64,000 nt of DNA from Lithobates sylvaticus (GCA_028564925.1 CM053029.1:585489168-585553167); one strand, 5' to 3'. Positions 10,991 through 22,366 are shown, counted from the stretch's first letter. Numbers and translations: made by a program. Notes: generated by a model from the sequence alone, not told the origin.

Positions 10991-11729
10991 GGAGCTGAGT
11001 GTTTTTTTTCATCGATTGGTTTAAATTTAGGCTTGCTATTTTGTTTGATAATGTGGGTTTGAAGAGTTCCGAGTGTAGTTTCTTCTGGGATCTGGTCCAG
11101 TGTGTTGTTGAGTGGTTCGGTTTATGGAGGGTGGTGTTGGTGGTGATTTTAAATTTGATAGCGCGATGGTCTGTCCATGGTAGCGGTAAGTTGTTGAGTA
11201 TATTGATGTCGATATTTTGTTTGAAGATGAGGTCCAGAGTGTGCCCTGAACCATGCGTAGGAGCATTTATCAGTTGTTGAAGACCTAGTTCTTCCAGTTG
11301 GCTTATGCAGGCAGAGGCGATGGGGTCTTCGGTGTTGTTTGCCCAGAGATTGAAGTCTCCAAGTACCAGGAAGTTTTTGGTTTTCAGGGTGTGCATTAAA
11401 ATAAATTCGGTGAAGGGTATCAGGAGATTGGTCTTTGGCCCTGGTGGTCTGTAGCATAGCAGTATATGAATGGTGTCTCTTGGGGTGTTGTTTGCAGCTG
11501 TAGAGAAAGTGTCTCCATAAAAGGCACTGGGTTCTGTAGCGTAGGTTTCCCGAGCACAAGGTGCGATTTGAAGATCACTGCTAGGCCTCCTCCTTTTTTT
11601 CCTATTCTATGCTCCGTTAGGATCCTGTATTTTACAGGGACCAATTCGGTTAAGATGGTGTTGCAGTCGGGTGTTAGCCAGCTTTCCGTGATGAAGAGAC
11701 AATCTATGTTGTTTTGGGTGATGAAGTCA
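10991..11729 (-). mobile_element. LINE-2 continuation, endonuclease part, unit 1
   Basis: It continues the LINE-2 interrupted at 5290. Minus-strand frames encode the apurinic-type endonuclease end: FLVLGDFNLWANN, HGSGHTLDLIF and WTDHRAIKFKI, corresponding to the GDFN, H-x-x-G and SDH motifs of the family. It is cut at 11729 by the duplication junction. Confidence 0.9.
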
Positions 11730-11732
11730 TGC

Positions 11733-12512
11733 TAATGAAGCTGCTTTGCTGGTGATATTATTGCAAACTAATTTTCAAAGGCTTTTTTTTTTCTAGTGAT
11801 ATCAAGAATAATATTATTATGTTTTGTTTTCTTTTTATTTGTGCAAGTTACCACAACACCATTATCCTGTAGTTTTTAAGATCAAAGATACAACTATGTT
11901 GGTGTCGCTTGTCAATTTTACATTGTATTTTTTTTAATGTAACTTCCTACTCCCAAACTGTCATTTGAAGTAAAACACATAGCCAAGTATTATTCTCCAC
12001 AATTTATTTATTGTGCATTAAAAAAAGAAAACAAATAAAATTAGACATGATATCTGCCAATAGAACTTAACCAAAAAGTGCAATCTATGCATCCAAAAAT
12101 ATACCAAAATATACAAAATCAAATCATTATCATTCAACCAAACAATAATGTCAAAGCAATAACTCCAAGGCCAATAATAAATAACATGTTATCTCCTCCG
12201 GAAAATGTCTGGTTGATGAACGGCTGTTCAGAAACAAACTGAAAAGCACAAAATGAAAAGTGCAAAATGAAAAACGCGAAAAGAAAAGCGCCAATCAACA
12301 CTCACCAAACTTCTACTAACACGAAATTAGCAGAAGGAGCCCAAAGGGTGGCGCTAAAGAGCTGAAACACCATGTAGTACGTCACTACATTCGTAATTGT
12401 TGGCCAACAATTGTGTGGCCGTGTGAGTGCAAGACATGTTTGGGCCAACGCCCTTCGGACAAAAAATCCACAGTTTTGTTGGCCAACAATCCGATCGCGT
12501 GTACGAGGCTTT
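11733..12512. mobile_element. Harbinger-type element, right part (unit 2)
   Basis: Duplicate of 1712-2501, ending GTGTACGAGGCT. It contains an intact CTACTAACACG at about 12314-12322, which is an unfilled target for the MITE seen at 63140. Confidence 0.8.
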
Positions 12513-12893
12513 AGTGACACTTTGCGGGGACCAGTGACACTAATACAGTAATCAGTGCTAAAAATATGCACTGTCACTGTACTAATGACACTGGCAGGGA
12601 AGGGGTTCACATCAGCGGCGATCAAATGGTTAACTGTGTGCCTAGCCAGTGTTTGTGTACTGTGAGGGAGGGGCTTTTACTAGGGAAGGCATGGATCCAT
12701 GTTCCCACTTTGGACAACGAGTCTGCAGTACCCACTGATTGGCTCCGCTGTGTATAATCACAGCAGGAGCGTGCTGCCAGCGGCGTGCATTTACGCCCAC
12801 TACCCAGAAGAGCTGCATCACGTCTCTATACGTGATTTGGTGCACAGCTGCCTCCCTGTAGTACTAAAACTGCTATAAGGTGGTCAGCAAATG
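12513..12893 (+). mobile_element. Right part of TTAA-type element (unit 2)
   Basis: Duplicate of about 2502-2889, with blocks AATACAGTAATCAGTGCTA and GACACTGGCAGGGAAGGGG shared with the other TTAA elements. Confidence 0.6.
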
Positions 12894-13189
12894 GCGATCT
12901 CTTGATCCTCACACTAGTGCACTTGAATGGGTGGCTTTGGGCCAGGCAAAAGCATCAGGGGTATAATTCTTGCTTTATATGAACACCCCTGGCTGCTTTT
13001 GATTGGCTTACGATTGGCTAGGTGTTGGTGCCAGATTTTTTTAGTCCCCCGCCCCACTTCTTTTTGCATAGCACAACTACCCACTTGTTGTTGACGGAGC
13101 TTTCAGACACTTTGTGCCAAACTCCTGGCCATAGGCCATTTGTGAATAAAGAACTGTCCACACATAAAATGCATTTTTCACACTTTACT

Positions 13190-16100
13190 GTGAATGAATG
13201 AATGATTTGTATAGCGATGCAACTGCGAACTTAATCGCCTCAAGGCGCTTGATCCGACCTGCGTTGATTCCTTCTTAGAAGAGGTGGGTCTTAAGTTTTT
13301 TCCTGAAGGCCCGGTGGTTTCCATTCCAAGCGGATGTTCGTGGGTAGAGTGTTCCATAGCCGTGGTCCTTGGACTGCAAATCTTTGTTCTCCCCTTAATT
13401 TGTACCGGGATTTGGGGATGAGGAGGAGGTTTTGGTTGGTTGATCGGAGGTTGCGATTGGGAGTGTAGTGTTTTATTTTTTCGCATAAGTATTGAGGAGC
13501 GTTTCCTTGTGTGCATTTGTGGGTCAGGCAGAGGGTCTTGAATGTAATCCGATCCTTTACGGTTAGCCAGTGTAGGATCCTAAGTGAGGGGAGATGGATT
13601 CCCATGTTTTTTTTTTCCTGTGACTAGTCTCGCTGCCGTGTTTTGAATGACTTGTAGGCGTGCAATCTGGAATTTAGGTAGTCCTATGTAGAGTGAGTTT
13701 GCGTAGTCGAGTCGAGAGTTGATGATTGTTCCTACCACTATTGCTTTTTCCTTTTCTGGAATGAAGGGGATGAGTCTACGTAGCAGGCCTAGAAGGTGGT
13801 AGGATCCGCTGACTACTGATCCTATTTGTGCGTCCATTGACATTTCTGAATCGAAGATGACTCCGAGACTTTTAGCTTTTCTGCTTAGGGGGATGGTCTG
13901 TCCAAGGATGGTGGGCGGAGTCCATGGGGTCGTAGATTTAAAATATTTTGGTTTGCATTTAGGAGAAGGAGATCTATTTTGGATCCATTAAGTTTGAGTG
14001 AGCTTGTGGACATCCAGTCATCTATCGATGTGAGGCATTTTTCTAAATTCCTGATATTGGTCTTTTTGTCCGGGGTTCCGAAGGTAGGGTTGAGTATCAT
14101 CCGTGTATGAGTGGAAGCATAGGTCTGATTTGCTGATGATTTTGAGGAGTAGACGGATGTAAATGTTGAAGAGCACGGGTGACAAAGGTGATCCTTGGGG
14201 GACTCCATAGGAGACTGCGCGAGATTCAGAGGTGAAGGCTCCAAGTTTTACTGTCTGTGACCGATTTCCTAAAAAGGAAGTGAACCATAGTAGGCCTGAA
14301 TCTGTGACTCCTGCTACTTCTTTGAGACGGGTGAGTAGAGTGTTGTGATCCAGTGTGTCGAACGCTGCACTAAGGTCCAGGAGCACCAGGAGACATGATT
14401 CTCCATCATCATCTGCTGCTTCCAAGGCATCGTCCCATATTTTGAGGAGTGCTGTTTCTGTGCCATGGCACGGGCGAAAGCCTGATTGCAGATGGTCCAG
14501 GAGATTGTGTGTGTCCAGATGGAGTTGTAGCTGTTGTACCACTGCTTTCTCCATAATCTTGGAGATGGTGTTCAGGCTAGTTATCGGTCTTCGGTGGTTA
14601 GGGTCTTTGGGGTCCAGGTTGGGTTTCTTTAGGAGGGGTTTGACTATGCCTTGCTTGAGGGAGTTCAGGACAATTCCTTCTTTGAATGATTGATTTATGA
14701 GTAGTGTTATAGTAGGTGCCAGGATGTCGGAGCATTCTTTCAGAAGTTTTGTGGGGATAATATCATTGGGTGATGTGCTGTCTCGGAGGCTTCTGATGAT
14801 GTTTTTGGTGGGGTCTGTGGCGATCGGGGTCAGCGAAAAATTCGGTGGTTGAGTGACATTTGAATCGGTTTCCTCTTTTTGGATAGGGTTGATAGTTTTT
14901 TTGAATTTTTTCCCGAATGTTGTCGATTTTGTCGATAAAAAAATCCGATAGCTCGTTGCAAAATTCTTGAGTTTCGTTTGTTGGGGGCTCTAGGCAGGTA
15001 GGGTTCATAGTCTGGGCGACTAGTTTAAATAGTTCACGAGGGCGGCTAAGGGCTTTTGTGATGGTGTTTGAGAAGTGTTCTTTTTTTGCTTTGAAGATCG
15101 CTTTGTGATATTTAATTGTGAGTGTATTGTAGTTTGTGTGGTTTTCCTTAGTAGAGTTTCTTCTCCAGGCTCTTTCAGCTCTTCTACGTTCCTGCTTCAG
15201 TAGAGTAAGAGTGCCATTAAACCATCCAGAATTTTTGTTGCCGATGAGTGTTCTACGTTTCGGCGCCACTGCATCTGCTGTTTGTAGTAATGCTTTGTTT
15301 AAGGAGCTGAGTGTTTTTTCCGTTGAGTGGTTTAAATTTAGGCTTGCTATTTTGTTTGATAATGTGGTTTTGAAGAGTTCCGAGTGTAGTTTCTTCTGGG
15401 ATCTGGTCCAGTGTGTTGTTGTTGAGTGGTTCAGTTTCTGGAGGGTGGTGTTGGTGGTGATTTTAAATTTGATAGCGTGATGGTCTGTCCATGGTGGCGG
15501 TAAGTTGTTGAGTATATTGATGTCGATATTTTGTTTGAAGATGAGGTCCAGAGTGTTCCCTGAACCATGCGTAGGAGCATTTATCAGTTGTTGAAGACCT
15601 AGTTCTTCCAGTTGGTTTATGCAGGCAGAGGCGATGGGGTCTTCGGTGTTGTTTGCCCAGAGATTGAAGTCTCCAAGTACCAGGAAGTTTTTGGTTTTCA
15701 GGGTGTGCATTGAAATAAATTCGGTGAAGGGTATCAGATTTGTCTTTGGCCCTGGTGGTCTGTAGCATAGCAGTATATGAATGGTGTCTTGGGGTGTTGT
15801 TTGCAGCTGTAGAGAAAGTGTCTCCATAAAAGGTACTGGGTTCTGTAGCGTAGGTTTCCCGAGCACAAGGTGCGATTTGAAGATCACTGCTAGGCCTCCT
15901 CCTTTTTTTCCTATTCTATGCTCCGTTAGGATCCTGTATTTTACAGGGACCAATTCGGTTAAGATGGTGTTGCAGTCGGGGTGTTAGCCAGCTTTCCGTG
16001 ATGAAGAGACAATCTATGTTGTTTTGGGTGATGAAGTCGTGGACTTCTTGTCTGTGCTTGACTGCTGATCTGGTGTTAATCAGGGTGCATGTTAAGTGTT

Positions 16101-16320
16101 GTGGTTGATTTGGGGTCTTCCTTTGATTGGTGGTTGATTGTGGGTTGATCCTTAGTAATTGCTCTTTCCGTAGTATTTTTTGAATGGACGTTGGCAATGT
16201 TGAGGTGATGTTTCTTAGCCTGTGAAGGGTTTCCGCTGAGTATTTGTAGATGCACATGTTGAGAGAAAATAAAAATGTTGGCTGTTGTAACATCGCTTGT
16301 GAGAGCAATAAAGTTCATAC
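13190..16320 (-). mobile_element. LINE-2 (L2 clade), nearly full ORF2, unit 2
   Basis: In minus orientation, from a TTCA-type 3' tail at about 13190 to the endonuclease N-terminus near 16300 (NTRSAVKHRQEVHDFI and CLFITESWL). A 396-residue frame at 14763-15953 joins the endonuclease C-terminal half to the pre-RT linker. RT follows at 14018-14554 and 13885-14244. The catalytic box reads YTDD rather than YADD, and frame breaks lie near 15965, 14760 and 14050. It keeps the empty piggyBac site at about 15297. The LINE is truncated or poorly preserved upstream of about 16320. Confidence 0.92.
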
Positions 16321-16430
16321 AGCCACTTGATCAAATGTGATCCTGCCACCGCCTTTCCTGGGCTCTGCCATCCAATCGCGGAGCACTCCAACCAGCGGCA
16401 ATGGCTGCACTGTACAGAGAGAGAGTAATG

Positions 16431-16525
16431 CCCCGTACACACGATCGGAAATGCCACCACCAAAAGACCGATGTGAGCTTTTGGTCAGAAAATGCGACCT
16501 AGTGTATGCTCCATTGTACTTTTGC
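16431..16525. mobile_element. Harbinger-type MITE, 5' fragment
   Basis: Starts TAATGCCCCGTACACACGATCGG, the family terminus, then continues for about 90 bp with AAAGACCG and AAAATGCGACC words as in the copy at 27012. No right end is visible. Confidence 0.6.
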
Positions 16526-17190
16526 TGGCAGCATTTCCGCCACAGACTTGTTAATGTTAGCAAAATCGTTGTGCAATCCTCTGCCACAGGAAGGCACAAT
16601 CAGCTTCTTGTCACAAAGTTAAAGAGATGTCACACAGCCGACCCGGTGATACTGTGTGGTAGGTAACCCAGGATGCATCCTCCAACTGAGTCTCCAGGCC
16701 TTTTCAGAGGTACCAGCCTTGTTGCTCGGTCCTCTCCTGAAAAAGTCCTCCCCTGGATCCCCCAGTCGCTTGGCTTCTCCCCGCAGGCAAGACAGCACAG
16801 GACCACCCCTGGGCCTACGAAGCCTCGGGCCAGCCGGCACCGAGACACAGGAAAAAGGCAGCACACACCTCAGACCAGGAGGGCCATGAGGTCGGGGATA
16901 ACGAACCCCAAAAAATGGCGTCTGTACCTTAAGTACCCTTACCCAGAATGTTCAGTGGGTAGACCACTCCCTCCGGGCTGTTTATGAGTAAAAGGGATAC
17001 CCAATGCATTTAGCCTGTTGCATTTCCAACACTTACCGGTGGTGACAGCGACACCCACGGCCAAGTGGAAATTAGCACAACCCAGCTAAACTGGTAAAGA
17101 AACCAGAACTTTAGTATAATTATTCTGAGCCAAACTGCAGCTTCAGACAAACTTAAATTTACAAAAATAATAGCGTCTGCTCATCGGTCC
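16526..17190. other. No gene recognised
   Basis: Moderately GC-rich sequence with short overlapping frames on both strands, none with recognisable domains. Probably more degenerate repeat, but I cannot name it. Confidence 0.4.
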
Positions 17191-18534
17191 TTAACCACTT
17201 TACGACCGGCGCACGAAGATGTACGTCGACAGAATGGCACGGACAGACAAAAGGGCTTACAGGTACATCCCCTTTAAGATTGCCGCCGTGCCATCGTGGG
17301 ACCCCCGTGAGTCTGGTCGTGGGCCCCGCGGACTCGATCGCTGCGGGGATACCCGCGATCGTCTCACGGGATGTCTGAACGGGGAGATGCAGAAGTAAAC
17401 AGCATCTCCCCGTTCTGCCTAGCAACTATTGACACGATCTCTGCTTCCTGTGATTGGAGCAGAGATCAGTGTTCACTAAATCACAGCCACGCCCCCCCCA
17501 CAGTTAGTAACACGCCCCTAGGAAAACTTAACCCCTACACTGCCACCTAGTGGTTAACCCCTTCAATGCCAGTGTGATTTACACAGGAATCAGTGCATTA
17601 AATAGCACTGATTGCTGTATAAATGTGACAATGGTCCCAAAAATGTGTCAAAAATGTCTGATTTATCCGCCATAATGTCGCAGTCACAATAAAAATCGCT
17701 GATCGCCACCATTGCTAGTAAAAAAAAAAAATTATTAATAAAAATGCTATAAAACTATCCCCTATTTTGTAAACGCTATAACTTCTGCGCAAACCAATCA
17801 ATAATCGCTTGTTTCATAGTTTCATAGTTTCATAGTTAGTAAGGTTGAATAAAGACATCAGTCCATCCAGTTCAACCTGAGTGAGTGTCTACAATTGTCC
17901 CCATCCCTGTACATAGCACACTCACATCAGTCCCTACCCTCAAGGAGCCCACAATCCAAGGTCCCCATTCATATACTAGGGTCAATTTTTGGACAGAAAC
18001 CAATTAACCTACCTGCATGTCTTTGGATTGTGGGAGGAAACCGGAGTACCCGGAGGAAACCCACACAGGCACAGGGAGAACATGCAAACTCCAGGCAGGA
18101 AGTGTCGTGGTTGGGATTCGAACCAGCGACCCTTCTTACTGCTAGGTGAGAGTGCTAACCACTACACCACTGTGCCGCTTGTGATTTTTTTTTACCAAAA
18201 ATATGTTGAAGAATACCTATCGGCCTAAACTGAGGAAAAAAAATTTTTTTATATATTTTTTGAGGGATATTTATTATAGCAAAAAGTAAAAAATAATGCA
18301 TTTTTTTTCAAAATTGTTGCTTTTTTTTGTTTATAGCGCAAAAAATAAAAAACGCAGGGGGTGATCAAATACCACCAAAAGAAAGCTCTATTTGTGGGAA
18401 AAAAAAGGACGTCAATTTTGTTTGGGAGCCACGTCGCACGACCGCGTAACTGTCAGTTAAAGCGACGCAGTGCCGAATCGCAAAATGGGGCCTGGTCATT
18501 TGGCTGCAAATTGGTCTGGGGCTAAAGTGGTTAA
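17191..18534 (-). mobile_element. TTAA-type (piggyBac-derived) non-autonomous element with SINE insertion
   Basis: TTAA at 17191-17194 and 18531-18534 flank the element. CCACTTTACGACCGGC opens the left end and AAAGTGG closes the right. Compared with 25441-26445 it lies in reverse orientation: the TTCTTTTGGTGG block appears complemented at about 18377-18388. Removing the SINE (17812-18175) restores the AATAATCGCTTGTGATT interior seen in relatives. Confidence 0.85.
17812..18175 (-). mobile_element. tRNA-derived SINE
   Basis: On the minus strand the head reads GCGGCACAGTGGTGTAGTGG, with an A-box-like block, then a B-box GGTTCGAATCC. The body carries the widespread TGCATGTTCTCCC and GGTTTCCTCCGGG words and CCAAAGACATGCAGG. 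The tail is repeats of TATGAAAC. It is flanked by CGCTTG at 17806-17811 and 18176-18181, a target duplication. I place it near the V-SINE type from memory; the family name is uncertain. Confidence 0.85.
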
Positions 18535-18861
18535 CGAAGGGAAACAGGCAGTTGAGCTTTGCGGCTTCACTGCCCGTTTCCTACCGCGCATGCGCGAGCC
18601 GCGCAGCGCTTTGCGAATGAGGCGCGCTGTGTTCTGGGAACTGTGTGTGTCCTAGAACACAGAGCGCCCCATTCCCCAGAAGACAACGCGAGGAGGAGAA
18701 GACTGAAGATCACCGCGGTGTAGGAAGTGGCAGATTAGGACGATCTGCCTAGCAACAGCCATTTCTGGTAAGTTAAAAAAAAAACATGTTTTCATTTTTT
18801 TTTTCATATTTTTAGGAATAGTTTGATGTAATTTTATTTTTTGGGTGGCCCTCCACTTTAA
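18535..18861. mobile_element. Candidate second TTAA-flanked element
   Basis: Between TTAA at 18531 and TTAA at 18858. Its right end GGGTGGCCCTCCACT resembles that of 26446-26880 (GGGTGGAACTCCGCT). The middle has a GGCTTCACTGCCCGTTTCCTA block also shared with that copy (GGCTTCACAGCCGGTTTCCTA). Confidence 0.6.
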
Positions 18862-18869
18862 GTGGTTAA

Positions 18870-19680
18870 TTAGCTATGGCCACGTCTATGGAAAGGTCTT
18901 CGGGAGTGTAGGAGCTGAGTGTCCTGTTCTATAGAGAGGCCTCAATTGCAAAACCGGCCGAACAGAATTCGTCGGCAGGTAAAACAGTTGACATGCGTTT
19001 AGTTGAGTGATATATTTAGCCGGCTGTTCGTAGTGAAGTGTTGAAGCATCGTGTCAGGTTTATTTAATTTGTTTTCCCTCGTATGGAAAGCATTAGCCCG
19101 CTTGGATCTCTGGGCCCTGGGCTACCATCCAGATTGTCTTTATTATAATCCAAGCGTGGAACGTGACAACATTATAAGGGATGGGGATGCTGTAGGACAA
19201 ATCTAAGCATGTGTCATTTAACTCGGGAATGAAATCTGGCGTGACAATAAATGGCAGGCTTCCTCTTCAAATGATGTGAATTAAACAAGCTTATCGCGGC
19301 AGGTGTTCCTGGATGGAAAAGCAGCATGGAGTTTGCTCGTGAATTTCACTCTCAGTAAACACAAGTAATGTAAGATCTGTAGGAAGCTCATCTACACGCC
19401 GCAACTGCCTGTGACCCAGCGACAAGCGAGCAACAGGATCCCCCTTTTCTGTTACTGAGGCCGAGGCCATAGGACAGCGAGCTGCCTGCTGGAACAGCAT
19501 GTGTCACCGCTAAATATAGCCTATATATACTAGCAGGGGTCCAACATTCTATTACCTTCCCGATGTGTGAGAACTAATATCACACCCATGTGTTCCTAGG
19601 CCAGCACTAGAAAATTCTAATATGCAGATTCTAATATATAATCAGATACTGGCTTTCCAGATTTTTACCTTTACTCAGTT
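18870..19680. other. No gene or named repeat recognised
   Basis: About 800 bp of mixed composition. A 69-codon minus-strand frame at 19291-19500 has no recognisable domain. No ARRDC4 exon 1 was found here. Confidence 0.4.
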
Positions 19681-19682
19681 AC

Positions 19683-19770
19683 TGTATTTATCGGCGTATA
19701 ACACGCGCCGGCGTATAACACGCACCCCAAGTTTAGGAGGGAATTTTAAGGAAAAAAACTTACATTTAAA
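19683..19770 (+). mobile_element. Left end of a GCGTATAACACGC-type repeat
   Basis: ACTGTATTTATCGGCGTATA followed by a second GGCGTATAACACGCACCCC. This terminal motif is common in vertebrate DNA-transposon fragments. The matching inverted right end is not clearly present; a direct degenerate copy (GGCATATAACACACACCC) lies at about 21234. Confidence 0.5.
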
Positions 19771-19794
19771 TGCCCATCAATGCAGCCTTATCAG

Positions 19795-20864
19795 TTCCAC
19801 CTGCAGCCGTGTCCCAGTTCCACCTGCAGCCTTGTCCCAGTTCCACCTGCAGCCTTGTCCCAGTTCCACCTGCAGCCGTGTCCCAGTTCCACCTGCAGCC
19901 TTGTCCCAGTTCCACCTGCAGCCTTTTCCCAGTTCCACCTGCAGCCTTGTCCCAGTTCCACCTGCAGCCTTGTCCCAGTTCCACCTGCAGCCTTGTCCCA
20001 GTTCCACCTGCAGCCTTGTCCCAGTTCCACCTGCAGCCTTTTCCCAGTTCCACCTGCAGCCTTGTCCCAGTTCCACCTGCAGCCTTTTCCCAGTTCCACC
20101 TGCAGCCTTGTCCCAGTTCCACCTGCAGCCTTGTCCCAGTTCCACCTGCAGCCTTGTCCCAGTTCCACCTGCAGCCTTGTCCCAGTTCCACCTGCAGCCT
20201 TGTCCCAGTTCCACCTGCAGCCTTGTCCCAGTTCCACCTGCAGCCTTTTCCCAGTTCCACCTGCAGCCTTTTCCCAGTTCCACCTGCAGCCTTGTACCAG
20301 TTCCACCTGCAGCCTTGCCCCAGTTCCACCTGCAGCCTTGCCCCAGTTCCACCTGCAGCCTTGTCCCAGTTCCACCTGCAGCCTTGTCCCAGTTCCACCT
20401 GCAGCCTTGTCCCAGTTCCACCTGCAGCCTTTTCCCAGTTCCACCTGCAGCCTTGTACCAGTTCCACCTGCAGCCTTGCCCCAGTTCCACCTGCAGCCTT
20501 GCCCCAGTTCCACCTGCAGCCTTGTCCCAGTTTCACCTGCAGCCTTGTCCCAGTTCCACCTGCAGCCTTGCCCCAGTTCCACCTGCAGCCTTGTCCCAGT
20601 TCCACCTGCAGCCTTGCCCCAGTTCCACCTGCAGCCTTGCCCCAGTTCCACCTGCAGCCTTGCCCCAGTTCCACCTGCAGCCTTGTCCCAGTTCCACCTG
20701 CAGCCTTGTCCCAGTTCCACCAGCAGCCTTGTCCCAGTTCCACCAGCAGCCTTGTCCCAGTTCCACCTGCAGCCTTGTCCCAGTTCCACCTGCAGCCTTG
20801 TCCCAGTTCCACCTGCAGCCTTGCCCCAGTTCCACCTGCAGCCTTGCCCCAGTTCCACCTGCAG
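19795..20864. repeat. 23-bp minisatellite, about 46 copies
   Basis: Unit CAGTTCCACCTGCAGCCTTG plus TCC, with single-base variants (TTTCC, TGCCC, TGTACC, CCAGCAGCC). Because 23 is not a multiple of three and the unit lacks stops in most phases, every frame on both strands stays open for hundreds of codons. The encoded 23-residue peptide repeats are therefore not evidence of genes. Confidence 0.97.
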
Positions 20865-20934
20865 AATTAAAAAATGGCGCCGCCGAGATACAGAGCCGGA
20901 TGTCTTGTGTATCTCGGCGGCGCTCGATAGTTCT

Positions 20935-21215
20935 TGGCGGCTTTCGGCCGCTCTCGACAGCTTTCGGCTGTTCTCGACGGCTTTCGGCTGTTCTCGTCGG
21001 CTTTAGGCCATTCTCGGCAGCTCTCTGCCGTTCTCGGCGGCCTACGCCGAGAATGGCCGAAAGCGTCCGACAGCCTCCGAGAACAGCTGAAAGCCTCCGA
21101 GAATGGCCGACAGCGGCCAAAAACCTCAGAGAACAGCCGAAAGCCTCCGAGAATGTCCGAAAGCGAGCAAAAGCCACCAAGAGCGGCCGAAAGCCGCGAG
21201 AATGGCCAGAGAGGC
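20935..21215. repeat. Foldback made of 21-bp GC-rich repeats
   Basis: Words GGCTTTCGGCTGTTCTCG repeat in + orientation from 20935 to about 21045, then their complements (CGAGAACAGCTGAAAGCC, CCGAGAATGGCCGAAAGC) run to about 21215. The two halves can pair into a long imperfect hairpin. Confidence 0.85.
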
Positions 21216-21251
21216 TTAGAATCGGTGGGGGATAGGCATATAACACACACC

Positions 21252-21498
21252 CGTCAGAGACTGCGGACATAATACTAGAGATGTCAGTGACTGCAGACAT
21301 GATACAGGAGATGGTCAGAGACAGAGACTGCAGACATGATACAGGAGATGGTCAGAGACTGCAGACATGATACAAGAGATGGTCAGAGACTGTGTACATG
21401 ATACAAGAGATGGTCAGAGACTGCGGACATGATACTAGAGATGGTCAGAGACTGCGGACATGATACTAGAGATGGTCAGAGACTGCTGACATGATACA
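21252..21498. repeat. 31-bp minisatellite
   Basis: About eight copies of a unit built from GGTCAGAGACTGCGGACATG plus ATACTAGAGAT, with some units carrying ACAGGAGAT or ACAAGAGAT. Confidence 0.9.
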
Positions 21499-22289
21499 GT
21501 TTCAATGACTGGACAACTTTGCACATTTTGTAAATACACCCCACAGGTTCCCATATAGATTGGCTGGTAAAATCAATACACTGAAGAGGAAGTTGTGCAA
21601 TTCACAGGAGATATGAATCATCATGTAATTATGACTTCCCTCAGCAAACAAGATGTACAAGGCAGTACATATATGATCTGTGTATTCACAGGCTGGATGT
21701 TCTAAAAACAATGTATGCTATAATCCACCAGAGAGGACGGCAATAAATCTGCCTTTTATGACTTTTCCTCCAAGGTCAATGGTTCCCTCTTAATCCATAC
21801 TACCCGTATACAGCACACGGCAGTCATAGATCTCTCTATAGCGGTGCTCACACTGTAGTGCACTTTGTCACGTAATCAGGAGAAAGTTTACTTTTCACTT
21901 TAAAGCCAAGATTAGATGGATTCCAGGTAGTAAATGCTACATGAATCATTTGCCCTTGAAAAATGCTAGGGGTGGGGGGTGTTTTTCAAAGTGATTTCTT
22001 GACTAAGAAAATAAGCGTGGAGATATGGATGGATGGGAGAGTTTGCTTTAAATATTAAAAATGGATGAAATAACCCAGATACAGTTACAGTAAGTTCCAC
22101 TTTAATTTGGTTTAAGCCTATTGTAATCAATTGTGCAGCAGCACTTAGACTGGGAGAGGGAGGGGCGGGGCCAGGGAAAGACTAGGGTCTCAGAGGCAAA
22201 ACCAGCCAACCGGTCTAATCAGTTTAATGAGTGCCATAATTGTACCACAGTGTGTGAAGCTAGTTTATTTTAACACACACATATACTGT

Positions 22290-22290
<1 letters not shown>
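21499..22290. other. No gene or named repeat recognised
   Basis: Ordinary non-coding sequence. A 69-codon minus-strand frame at 21502-21711 has no family features. Confidence 0.4.

Positions 22291-22296
<6 letters not shown>

Positions 22297-22358
<62 letters not shown>
22297..22358. repeat. (TA)n microsatellite
   Basis: About 30 TA units, directly before the chimeric Tc1 element. Confidence 0.95.
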
Positions 22359-22362
<4 letters not shown>

Positions 22363-22366
22363 CATA

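Larger units (their letters stand above)
1712..11729. repeat. Tandem segmental duplication, unit 1 (carries the piggyBac insertion)
   Basis: Sequence from about 1712 reappears collinearly from about 11733: Harbinger right part, TTAA-element tail, an unassigned 300-bp stretch, then LINE-2 in minus orientation. Unit 1 is about 10.0 kb because it holds a 5.7 kb piggyBac element; without it the unit is about 4.3 kb, matching unit 2. By eye the two units differ at a few percent of sites plus small indels. Confidence 0.9.
11733..16038. repeat. Tandem segmental duplication, unit 2 (empty piggyBac site)
   Basis: The second unit joins directly to unit 1 at about 11730-11733, where LINE-2 5' sequence (GGGTGATGAAGTC) abuts Harbinger sequence (TAATGAAGCTGC). 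The LINE-2 homology of unit 1 stops there, while in unit 2 the LINE-2 runs on past 16038. This defines the duplicated segment. The junction shows at most a couple of bases of overlap. Confidence 0.9.

Noticed and set aside
18098-18178. A tRNA gene
   Set aside because: The B-box and A-box-like sequence is the head of a SINE with a typical SINE body, tail and target duplication; no cloverleaf is evident.
19622-21235. A 537-codon frame and several 240-400 codon frames suggesting a large proline-rich protein
   Set aside because: They arise from a 23-bp tandem repeat that is open in all phases on both strands, with no codon bias, domain or splice context.
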